A DNA stretch of 64,000 nucleotides from Pleurostoma richardsiae (lineage: Eukaryota > Ascomycota > Sordariomycetes > Calosphaeriales > Pleurostomataceae), in the NCBI GenBank assembly GCA_030052745.1, contig JANBVO010000007.1, positions 806,001-870,000 on the forward strand, read 5' to 3'. The position numbers and the translations under genes were made by a program. Each line of letters begins with the position of its first letter. Positions within the stretch are counted from its first letter, which is position 1. The notes below the pieces were generated by a model. It saw nothing but the letters and a program-made list of their open reading frames with translations. It had not been told where the DNA came from and made no database searches. Positions 34,741-44,800 of the stretch are shown here, piece by piece.

Positions 34741-37461
34741 CTTGGCGGGTAGTAGGTCAGACTTATGCAGGTGCAGATCTCGGAGGGGGACCGTAATTAT
34801 CCTCGATCCGTCAGAGAACAGGATACGGAGTTCAGTACGCACAATGCAGGGTACCTAGCAGTCAATGTTGACAACCTGACGGGCCCTGGACGCGCAGTCC
34901 ATCATGGTTTAATGACCCAACGCTCAGGAAGGCCCCCATCAGCCCCTCAGGCTAGCTGCAGGTCTGCGGGGCGTCATGGGCTTCCTCGAGCTGCTAGTGC
35001 GCGGAGCGGAGCTGGTCGACAGCACGAAAAGGAAAACCCGGCGGATGCCGTGCCCTCCTGGCACTCTCCAGTCGAGCCAGTCTCCAGAGGAGACCTGACA
35101 TGGGAGCATACATACATAAGTACCTGGTAGATCGGCAGGCCTTGGGAAGGACCTTGGAAGGTGGTTAGCTGGCTGGCTCGTCAGGTACCTTAGTTAATCT
35201 TGTCTGCAGCTCCACCACACCACCGCACCGTTTTGTCGCTTGTGCGCGCTAACACGCAATCGGGAATTGGGAAGCCTTTTCTGCAGTATCCCAACGCCCC
35301 GGGTCAGGGGGCGGGCGGAACGAGACGTGTCGAGCACGCTGCACGGGTCGACTCCCCTCATGGCATCATGCCAGTTTCGGAAGGCGTACACGGAAGCCCA
35401 AGCACCGTGTTTTCGGTCCTCGACTCTCGACGTAGGACAACAAGTACGGGGCAGACAGCGATATCCGGATGCATGGCGACCCTGACGGGAACATGGCTTT
35501 GCACGCTTATTCTTAAACTAAGTTTGTCAGGTTGGTTCTCTCCTACCCTGTACTACTCAACTACTGTACCTACTGTGCGTGTCCTTAAGATCCGACCTAG
35601 GTAGGATCCTGCCTCAACACACACATGCCATTCCTCTCGATGTTCCTCTCTGCAATCTACTGTGTAGAGTAGAGGACGGGCGCCATCCATGCCAGGAGCC
35701 CACTGTCTGGTGCCTGAGGATCTGCAGTCGACGGTACTGCCACCAAATTTTTGGTAAATTGCTCCCTGCCCATGCATGTAACTGGAGATGTGGCCTTGCC
35801 CGGTGTGGAGGCGAAGGCCTGGCACATCCTTGCTGGCTTCGTTCATGCCTTATTCGAGAGTGAGTGCCAGACTGCCAGTTGGTTCCTAGTTCCTCTTAGG
35901 CTCCGCTGGGTTATCGGGTGTCTCCTCTGGTCTTGTTCGAAAACTCAACCGGAGAACATCTGTGCGCTAGAGCGATGAGCTACTGCACAGTCCGTCGTGG
36001 AAGAGAGCGAGTGAAGACGCCGTTGCCCAGCATGCTGAGCGACAGACGCTTTCACTTCTGGCCCCCTGTTGATGCGACGGCGGACCGCTGACCTGCAGGA
36101 ACAAACCCGTTTAGTCGGTGTGACGGGATTCGCATACGTTACGTACTACGCGCAGCTTCCTTCTACTCTCCAGCGCGGAGCGGGTTGGGAGCGAGGATGC
36201 CACCTGGGCCGGGCCCTTGCTGGTTGGTCAATTGCATGCATCCTGAACATCCTGGATCCCTCTCATCCTTTGGCAGTCGTGGATCCTATTTCCGACATGC
36301 CTCCTACCTTGGCGAAATGTCTCCCGCCCAAGATGCGTGACATATCTGGCACCTTTCCTACATCTTCCCGGAACCAACCCGACATCATGTTTCCCCGGGG
36401 ATGGGAACCGAAACTGTTCCCTGACTGTCTGGGGCACGGCCTCAGGTCCGACCAACTCCTCTTCTCCAAGTTCCCTTCCGGCTTCGGGAATGACCTTAAT
36501 GAAGATTCGTTGACGCCCGCTTAGACCTAAATTGGCCATATAACCGCCTATTATACACTCAGCTTCCCTGCCGGTCGTTCGTCGCCCAGACGCAGAGGCG
36601 GCCCACGGACCCGTTCGACCGCTCGCTCCCCGTGGCTCGGTGCCAACGACTCTGTGGTTGTTGTGGACCCCAATTCCGCCTTCACGGCACGGAAGCCGGG
36701 GATTGCTTCCGGTCTCAAGCCCGTCAAGGGGGAAGCTGTTATACTTCACCCCATTCTACCAGCCGTAGCCGAACCCGCTCCTCAATATCCTCGCGTGCTG
36801 CTGCGGAATTGCTCCATCGCCTTCCGTGCTCTTTCCTTGACCGTCTTCGCCTCCATATTCTTCGTGCGAAAGTCCCAACGCAGCAATATGCTGTACGTCT
36901 AACTTAGCATCAAAGGTTCCGGCGGGAAGAACCCGAATTGCCAGTGAACATCACTGTCAGCCTGGGCGAGCGCACGCGAAGCACTGTTTGGACTTGCTTC
37001 CCACATTTCGCTTTTATCCTACGTAGTGGTATGCGCTAGACAGACAAGAATTCCAGGCAGCTTCAAGCGTCCGTGTACAATGGCAGAAGAATCAAACAAT
37101 AGGTGTCTATATGGTGGCATGCCGAGCAAGGCACATTATGATCCCTCCTGAACGTGTGAAGCAGCTCATTACTATACGCGGAACTTCTATGAGTGCAGGT
37201 CCCAGGAGAGGTAGCGCAGCTGGTGCATGACGAATGGGGCGGGAAGGCAACTTTCCACAAATCGCCTTGTTGATCCAGCGGACGGCGTGACGCAGTCTCG
37301 GAGCTCCAGGCCCTGGCTAGCATTCGCGGACTTTCTATGTCATCCTAGTGACCCCTTGTTCTACTAAGAAGAGTCTATTCTCATCAGGGTTTGTCTTATG
37401 AAGCCAAGTAAGGGAAAATGGTAGTGACACTGTGTTCAATAACGAACCATCCTGCACATGC

Positions 37462-39209
37462 TCAGAGCTCGTCAGCCTCGATTTTCTCCCCTCTCCCCTT
37501 ATCTGACTCCTCCATGCAGCTGGTAATCTGTGTCTGGACTAGAACGGTGCCGGACCTGAAGTCTTGGCATCTGTTGCCTTCCGGACCTTCTGCAGACCAC
37601 ACCTTCGTGCGGAGTTGTGATTGCGTAGCGGTACGGGACCACGGTGCTTCTGCCACCTCTTCTACAGTGACAGGGCGAAGTGGGGAATAAGCGGTTGGGG
37701 GGCATGTAACCGAGTCCAGGGGAACCGGGCCAGGCAAGGAGCCAGCGGTTACAGAATGCTCATTCCTCTTCAGAAAGCCTGGCAACGATACCCGGGGTAG
37801 TCTGACAGGGTAGTGAACCGCGAGCATAGTGCGGCAGACCCAAGGGTTCCGACGTGGTCCCGTCTCTGCAAGAGTCGTGGTCTGGCTGGGAGAGCTCGAC
37901 GTCGGGGATAGGAAAGTCCTACGGTCGTCCATGATGGAGACCTGTCTCACTGTTGGGGCAAGTGAGCCTTTGCGAGAATAGCTGCGGAGATATTGAGTCA
38001 GTATTCTTTTTGACGCAACTTGGCTGCGTGTAATGGCAGTGTGCTTGCATACCGTAGAGATGACGAGGCCGACGCAAGTTCGGAGACACGACTCCTCCAA
38101 GACCGGCTACCAGATCCGAGACTACCAACTCGGGATCGATCCGGAAACCACTCTTCATTGAGCTTGGGCCAGATCTTCCCGAGACCGATGGAACGGAGGT
38201 ATTTGCGATAGGTGTCGTGCGCTTCTTTAGTCCTGGCGAAGAATATAAAGATGGGAATCACAGTCAGGACCGAGATGTAGCCTTGATACATGATGACCCA
38301 GTTGATTGCGTCAGATGGGACCATGAAGATGTAGCTCCAGGTTGGCCCATGGGTCTTGGAGAAGCTGTACGGTCCCGTCCACGGCCCGTCGGATAGGAGA
38401 TTGAGGACGAGATACGCGATCTGGATAGGCAGGTACGGGATGACCACGCACACAGACATGAAGTATAGCTTCCGCTTGGTCCGCGCGCTGCGACTTTGAG
38501 CGCTTGAGTTATTCGAGTCCCAGACTGCAGCGCGAGTAGCCGCATCGATCTGACGGTATCGAAAGTAGATGACGACTTGAGAGTCTCATGAGCTTACGAT
38601 AAGTTGCCTCAGGCGAGGGTGGTTCGACATACCTGCAAAGTATGCAGCCAGCAGTGCGAAGATGGGGCAAGGCAACACGAAGAAGACCAAGGCAAGCCAG
38701 GATGGTGCGTATATGGGTCGGCAGCCCACGACTGCAAGTATGCTGTACCGTCCAGCCAGGATCAGATATGTGAGTGCCACCTGCACCAACGGCACCGGAA
38801 ATATGATCAGGCACTGGACAATGAGCTTCCGCCGCTTTTCCTTTCCAGACAGACCGGTCACCCTCATAAGAGCAACCTGGTTTGCGATGTGCCGAACAAT
38901 TGCGAGAACGCATGCCGCGTACATGGTTTCCAAGGGAAGCGTGACGTAAACTTGGATGTCACACCAACCCTCGCCCTTCCACCAGTGGTTGATATTGTCA
39001 TCGTGCCAGATTAGGCAGTTGATGGCATTGAAGAGGTTGAATATGATGACGATGACGGTGAATGTCGCCCCTGCGAGCTCTCCATTCTTCCAGAGGAGCC
39101 TCATGGGTACCCAGCATCCCGCCGCCGCTGCCAGGCTGAACAGCGCTCGGAAGATCACGTTCAGCAGGAGACTTGTGCTACTGGTGCCAGAGCTCGCAGC
39201 TGGGTCCAT
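37462..39209 (-). CDS. pre-1: Ste3-type pheromone receptor (GPCR)
   Basis: Three minus-strand exons, 38633-39209, 38053-38575 and 37462-37981, encode 539 aa. It is a class D (fungal) G-protein-coupled receptor of the Ste3 family, which binds the lipid-modified a-factor-type peptide pheromone and signals through heterotrimeric G protein during mating. Seven hydrophobic segments fill the first ~300 residues. Landmarks are INCLIWHDDNINHWWKGEGW, WCDIQVYVTLPLETMYAACV, LTYLILAGRYSI, CRPIYAPSWLALVFFVLP and LPIQIAYLVLNLL. The second intron restores VVIYFRYRQIDAATR after LLAAYFA. The third exon is a ~170-residue cytosolic tail rich in Ser, Thr, Pro and Arg, suited to phosphorylation and desensitisation. 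Introns are 57 and 71 bp with matching phases. The gene symbol follows the Neurospora name and is by family only. Confidence 0.93.
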
Positions 39210-40416
39210 GATGGGTCTGGGCCTTGAAGGACCCGTGAGGTGATGGATCTTGTCGATGTAGAAACAGGATTGGCGAGGATATCTCGACCTCTGGGAATGG
39301 TAAGACAGTGGTTCGCGATGACCAGCTTCGCAGCTGTGTCTGGGAACGGGATCTTGTTCCGCAGCACGTAGTGACGTAAAAGATGGCAGGATGATGCTCT
39401 TGTTAAATAGGTTTAGGAGTATTTTGGTGGCTCCTTGCCCGTCCTTCAGAACGCTTCTTGCTCTTCCATTTCGAAAAAGAGCGACGGCTGTTCCTATATA
39501 GGTCGCTCTGCCTGGCTGCCCAATTGTGCGCAGTCAATAGAGATGTTATTGAGGAAATCAGGGAGGACGAAGGTGGGACCGTCCGTAACAGAAGCTTGAA
39601 TAAACAAAAGCGGACGTGCCTAGGGTAGGGCCATCGATACGGCTTGCGGCCGGCGTCGAGGGGGGCACTCTATTCACGATCTTATTCAGGCCAGAATAGG
39701 GAATAGCACACGGGTGCCGCACAACGCCGGCCTGACTACCCATCACTGGCCAGATCCAGACGAGACCAAGCCAGCCAGCAATGAGTGTGACGAACGACCT
39801 GTTTTCAGTCATATCATCACCGTCAGAAGAGACAGAAGCGGAAAGACCTAAAGGGATAGGGTAGAACTGTGCCCTGCCCCAGAGGTCGCTATTCAGACAA
39901 TGGAGCAGCAGACCTAGCGATGCGTCACAAGTCACTTGACTCGTCACGCAGTCAGCTCATTAAGAGAAAGCAAGGGGTGTCTGTACGTATGAACCTGCGG
40001 TTGTAGACTTTCTCCGACGTTGTGACCACTGTGATAGTGGCCAAGTTCATAAAGGCGATCGAAGGGGCGCTGAGGAAAGAGTAGCACACTGATGCAGTTA
40101 AACAGTATAAGAGTCCCCTTAGTCACGCTATGGCGTGAGTTCTACCGCTAGACTTTTTATTAATGCTATAATATGTGTGTATAGCGTATAATAGTCAAGT
40201 AGTACTCGGCATAAAAGGGGCAATGAAAGTATCAGGTATCTAGATGTAAGTTATCTCGGAGGCTTGATAACGTTGGATCGTCGCGTCTGCGGCGCGCATC
40301 TCCCAACAAGCACCTCGACGACGAGCATCCAGCCACCCACCTGCCCACATTTGCACGTCTGATTCATCTTGCATCATCTCGCCGCTGCCTGAGTCAATAC
40401 TTTCCTGAAAAGAAGA
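39210..40416. other. Divergent promoter, pheromone receptor and mtSSB
   Basis: The 1.2-kb region separates two divergent start codons and must include both promoters. The part around 40140-40210 is AT-rich with TATA-like runs about 220-270 bases before the SSB start. The open frame at 39558-39947 has no recognisable domain. No repeat or RNA gene is visible. Confidence 0.5.
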
Positions 40417-40992
40417 ATGTCCTCGTTCTTTGCTCGTCGCGTCATTGTCGCGCCGCGCTCTCTGCGCGCGTTCAGCACAACGGCAACACGCCCTCTTGCC
40501 AAAGTCACCATCGTCGGCAACCTGGCTGACAGCCCTGAGCTGCAAGCGACCAGTACCGGCCGCGATATCATCAAGTACTCTGTAGCCAGCAATTCTGGGT
40601 CCAAGGAAAACCGCCACACTAGCTGGTTCCGCGTCGCCAGCTTCGAGCCCGAGGGTCCGCGCCGCGAGTTCTTGCAGAGCCTGCAGAAGGGGTAAGATTG
40701 GCTAGGCCTGCACGCGGGGGAGTCCGTGAGCATTGTGCTGACTGGCAGCGTGCAGATCCCTGGTCTATGTCGAGGGCGATGTCAGCATCAACCAGTGGGA
40801 GGATGCGGAAGGGAACTCGAGGACTTCTTTCAATATCATCCAGCGTACGTCGGTCTTTCTTTTTGCTCCCAGATACGCATTGTCTGCCTAGATGGATGCT
40901 TACCAGATATAGAGCGTATCGAGCTGTTGAGACGCCCCTATTCGCAAGTGGATTCTTCTTCAGGAGACCAAGCCGCGGCAGGAGGGATCTAA
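40417..40992 (+). CDS. RIM1: Mitochondrial single-stranded DNA-binding protein
   Basis: Three exons, 40417-40691, 40756-40844 and 40913-40992, encode 147 aa. It is an OB-fold SSB of the bacterial/mitochondrial type (Rim1), which coats single-stranded mtDNA during replication. The N-terminus is a mitochondrial targeting sequence: basic, hydroxylated, no acidic residues (MSSFFARRVIVAPRSLRAFS). The fold follows: PLAKVTIVGNLADSPEL, GRDIIKYSVASNS, TSWFRVASFEPEG, GSLVYVEGDVSINQWEDAEG, then RTSFNIIQQRIELLRRP. The second intron has two possible acceptors a few bases apart (CCAG and ATATAG); I chose ATATAG because it gives the spacing between IIQ and RRP that I expect for this family. The C-terminal tail (SSSGDQAAAGGI) is short and lacks the acidic tip of bacterial SSB. 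Confidence 0.93.
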
Positions 40993-41629
40993 AGAAGATA
41001 GAATATGGAAGGTTGTTCTGGCACCGGCTGCCTACGATATAACTCTCCGCTCTACCGATGGGAATTCAACGAACCCTTCCCTAGTTCTACCCTCCAGGTC
41101 CTACCCCGATTTAGGATTGGCTCACTAATATATGACACATCACAAGGAGCTTCCACAGTCTCTATCGCGTTTATCTTGTCACTCGTGCCGTCTGTTTCCA
41201 CCTTGTCCCGAGTGCGCTGCGAATATGTGCGTTCAGTCTCGCTTTAAGCGCTCTCGATATGATCGTAGAGACATGGGTGCTTGCCTTTCCACGGCCTCTC
41301 CGTTCTTGGGGGATATACGTCTTGGATTCGTTCGTTGGTGCTGTTAACATGATTAAACCACCAAGGTAAACTCATCTCGTATTTCATTGCGCCGCCCTTA
41401 TTCCATCGATCAAAAGATGTCCACCAGCACCATTGTTCCTTCTCTCATGCTTAGAGAACGGACTGTCTGTCGCCTACCATGGGACTCGGGAGTCGTGTTC
41501 CTATATCCAGCAACCCTGGACTTGACGTGGTGCCCACGAGTTGGACGAAGGAGATCAGAGCAGCGCATCTAAGATTCACGAACCCTCTCCCATGACACTC
41601 GGAACTGATTATGAAAGTAGAGCTTGCCC
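40993..41629. other. 3' region between convergent SSB and GSH2 genes
   Basis: The 637-bp stretch holds the 3' untranslated regions of both neighbours. No domain-bearing frame, repeat or RNA gene is visible. Confidence 0.5.
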
Positions 41630-43462
41630 CTAGACTAGACAACAGGAATCCATGCACCCATATCCCGCTGCGACGCCGCCTTCTTCACTTTGATTACCTT
41701 TAGTCCGCAGTAGATACCCGGCTTCCTCGTTATGAATGATGTCTTTGGTACCTTGGTCCCAGATGCACGCACCATAGATGCCCAGCTCGCAAATAACACC
41801 TCCCTGTTCAAGCTTTCCATTACGGAGAATGATATTCGCGACAGGCGGCGGAGTGATCAGCTCCATGAGGATGTAGGATTTCCAGTGCGATTCTGACAGG
41901 TTTTTCAGGTACGGCGGAATAGCAGATCTGTAGAAATTATTCCCTCCGCCTTCGCGCTGCGGCTTGAGAACATAGCTCTTACACGCCTCATCATCAAGGG
42001 CGAGCTTCCTCGCCTGCAATCCAGCTTCGGACTCATCCATCGGGTAAATGTTCGTGAATGTCGCCCAGAGCCCTTTCCAGGCCAAGGAACCTTCTGGGAT
42101 GAACCGCCCTAGCTCGGATGGGGAAGTAGTATGCTTCGGTGTTGCTAGGACTTGTTGAACCTTTTTCGCTCCAGCAAGTTGCGTCAAGACTGTCGGGCAC
42201 CTGATGGCAGCCGATCTCTCGATATGAAAGCGCGCCTCCCACGCAGACTCGTTAGGATAGTCTGAAGGCCCATAGCCCGACCGGAAATATACGACTGACA
42301 CCTCAAAGTCCTTAGAAGGGTTATTAGGATGGTGGTACAGCAGCTGGCGCTTGGGCGTGCTAGCGATGCTCGTACGCTGCAATATTTCGGCAAACGGCAG
42401 TCGAAACACAGGAATCCGGGGGGATGAGTCCTTCTGAACCTCGTACTCGAGATGCCGCTGGTCGAAGACGTTCCTCTCTCCGCCTTGTATGAGAAAAATA
42501 ATGCATCGTTCCAGTCCGAGCTCCGAGTCGGAATACGCATGAAAAGCAGCCTTCAGCCCGTCTGCAAGACCCTTCACACTTTCATTATCGGGCAGGCTGA
42601 GCTTCCCTTTGCTTCCGGATTCCTTGAGATACGGGTACTCATTTTCGGCCAAGAATCTTCACGAGGGTGTAAGGGACTGTCCGCTACCACTAAACAACTT
42701 GTTGCCGCTAGGCGTGTATGAGATCGGGCGACTCACTTGTGCAGCTCCGAGGTCCGGGAGGACAGGCCTCCGAAGGAAGACGCAATAGTATTGAACTCAA
42801 CTTGCTTGACCTGCGGCACGGTGTTCTCTCCTGTGGGATCCTGATGTACCATGTAGTCGGATCGAAACAGGCCCAGGCAAAGATTCTGTGGTTCCTTAGC
42901 CTACCTCTTCTGGGGTCAGGTGTTGTCCTAGGCTAGTTTACCTGCACATATCCCTCTTCTTTAACTCTCAAATGGACTTTCCAAAGGTTGGCGATGAAGT
43001 CGTCGCCCCCAGAAACCCTGTGGTGTCTTAGCTAAGCGAAGAACAGCGAGCGATAGAGGGAGGGCTAGGTTGAGCTGATATTCCTCATGCCACCGCTCCA
43101 GGCTTGAGACATGATGCTGACAACGCGATAAAAACAGCAGACATGAGCACTCACTCCTCGACAACACGGCTAAGGAACGCCTCGTCCTGGCTGATACGGG
43201 CATATAGTTCATTGTATGCTTTCTGGACTGATCTGGCCTGCTCAAAACAGACCTGCGGGAATGGGCTGGGGAACAAGGTCACCGGAGCGTTTGTAGCTAG
43301 AATCCCCTCCGGATCGGCCTCTGCAGAGACGAGAACAGGCGGGGGCCGAACGGAAAGACCATGGGAAATCGCCCAGTCTTTGATCACCTCGACCAGTCTG
43401 TCGCGCTCGACCGCATCAACATTGGGTGGATAGGTAGAGGTGGTTAGTGCGGGCGATCCCAT
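41630..43462 (-). CDS. GSH2: Glutathione synthetase
   Basis: Four minus-strand exons, 43155-43462, 42942-43017, 42737-42885 and 41630-42656, encode 519 aa. The enzyme joins gamma-glutamylcysteine and glycine with ATP, the second step of glutathione synthesis, in the cytosol. It is the eukaryotic ATP-grasp type. Visible family sequences are FIANLWKVHLRVKEEGY, GLFRSDYMVHQ, QVEFNTIASSFGGL with the substrate-contacting Glu/Asn, the Gly-rich ATP lid VLKPQREGGGNNFY, the MELITPP segment, and the C-terminal loop EEGGVAAGYGCMDS. That end normally reads GGVAAGxGxxDSPxLV; here it reads DSCCLV, with two Cys in place of the more usual residues. Introns are 137, 56 and 80 bp; the third uses an AAG acceptor fixed by phase. 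Confidence 0.95.
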
Positions 43463-44800
43463 CGTGCAGGGGACTACCTAGAAAGAGACCACGAGTGGGA
43501 AGGAGAGGAAAGACGAGGTACTGTACTCGGTATCAAAACGGAGACCGGGTCTTTAGCTCGTTGAGTCTGCTTCGTCCTGGGTTAATCTATGCCTGACTTT
43601 GCGGAGAAAGCTGCCCGTCGTAGAGGAGTCGCCGAAAAGGTAGGTACCTAGGTGGTAGGTATTAGGCACTGCTGAGTGATATTACCTCATCAAGCTTAAT
43701 CCGAGATCAGTTAGGTAAGTGGGAAATATTTGATGGAGGATAGCATACATACATAGTAGTAGCTATTACGGCTAGTGTCTCTTTAGAAGAAAAAAAAAAC
43801 TATTGTAGATGTACTATGACGCTACATCGAGATAGAGAGACCTACCTATTAAGGGACTGTACCTCCAGTGTCTGAGTCCTGCTAGTTTCAGCGTAATATG
43901 TTTAATGTTCTTATCGATCAGTAACATTCACTTATCCTCGCATTACCAGTCTAGCATCCCTCCTTCCCTAGCTGGGTTGGAAGGCACGATGGCTACTGCA
44001 ACTCGCAGTTGCCCTTTCCTAATTCTCGGTTGTGCGGGAGTACCACTCCTTACGTACCGAAGCTTATTGGCCACTCACCTTACTGTAAAATAGGTAGGTA
44101 TTGGTGAAATCAGATCCACGTGATCACCCGTTTCTGGTCGCGGCAGCATCGCGTTCAATCCTCGCCAAGCAATATAACCTTCACCTGTGCTACGAGACCT
44201 CGGGCGCTTCATCTCAACTCTTCAACCCGCATTCCTTCTCCGCTCCACCAGAGAAAACCGAAACCTCTATCTCCTCCCGAAAATCCCTTTCTCCTCTTTG
44301 CACGCTTCCACTATTCGTATGTTTCGGACGCATCTTCCCTTATGAAACCAGTGTACCCCTACCTTAGTTTCACTTCCAACCTCAGCCGCAATTCTCGACG
44401 CAAACGGCGGGGAAACGTGGCACTCACCACGATTTTTCAAGTCTCCCAGGGAGTCCGGCCCTTCCGCAGAAGACTTCACCAGCCTTGCAGATCCGGGAGA
44501 CCGACGACTGGTTCTCACCCGCTACGACCTATGTTGTGAGTTTCCCCAACGGCCCGCAATCGGGTGCCCCAAATCTAAGCGAGCGCCGAGCTGTCACCTC
44601 GCCATACCTCGATTTGACAATCTTCTTCATCGCGCAATGCGGCTACTTGAAGCTTTTGTCTCAGTGTAACCAGGGCAACATAGTCGTAGGAGTTCAATCT
44701 CTGGTTGCGTATTAATTTCACATCACATGTCGGCACCTATGAGTACCTAGCACTGACAACTACAGTTGGATTAGCTCGCAGCATTGACAGGTCTTCGGAA
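43463..44800. other. Divergent promoter, GSH2 and Snf2 ATPase
   Basis: This 1.3-kb region lies between two divergent starts. It has TAGGTACC-type repeats at 43641-43660 and 44091-44100, and a run of A at about 43790-43799. A pyrimidine-rich stretch at 44240-44300 probably belongs to the leader of the plus-strand gene. No in-frame ATG extends the Snf2 gene into this region. Confidence 0.5.
43641..43660. repeat. TAGGTACC-type simple repeat
   Basis: TAGGTACCTAGGTGGTAGGT in the divergent promoter between the glutathione synthetase and Snf2 genes. It closely resembles the copy at 51381-51400. Confidence 0.65.

Larger units (their letters stand above)
30840..37461. other. 6.6-kb gene-poor region upstream of the Ser/Pro-rich gene
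   Basis: Apart from a probable small first exon of the gene ending at 30839 (candidate 30983-31120, minus strand), I find no supported gene. Open frames up to 212 codons exist (32627-33265, 36228-36749) but lack domains and overlap others. TAGGTACC-type repeats occur at 34251-34267, 34362-34370, 34717-34740 and 35597-35607. The right end is the 3' region of the pheromone receptor gene. Composition is normal to GC-rich, so decayed transposons are not evident. Confidence 0.5.

Noticed and set aside
36069-36749. Overlapping open frames of 151 (+) and 173 (-) codons
   Set aside because: Neither has a recognisable domain, they occupy opposite strands of the same DNA, and neither can be extended by plausible splicing to a known family.
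22486-37461. A hidden biosynthetic cluster, transposon or new multi-gene system
   Set aside because: No transposase, integrase, reverse transcriptase, terminal repeats or synthase motifs were found, and the DNA is not AT-rich as RIP-mutated repeats would be.
44120-44539. 139-codon plus-strand frame and a GTTCAATCC box-B-like sequence near 44152
   Set aside because: The frame has no domain and lies in a divergent promoter. The box-B-like piece is one base short and no tRNA arms pair around it.
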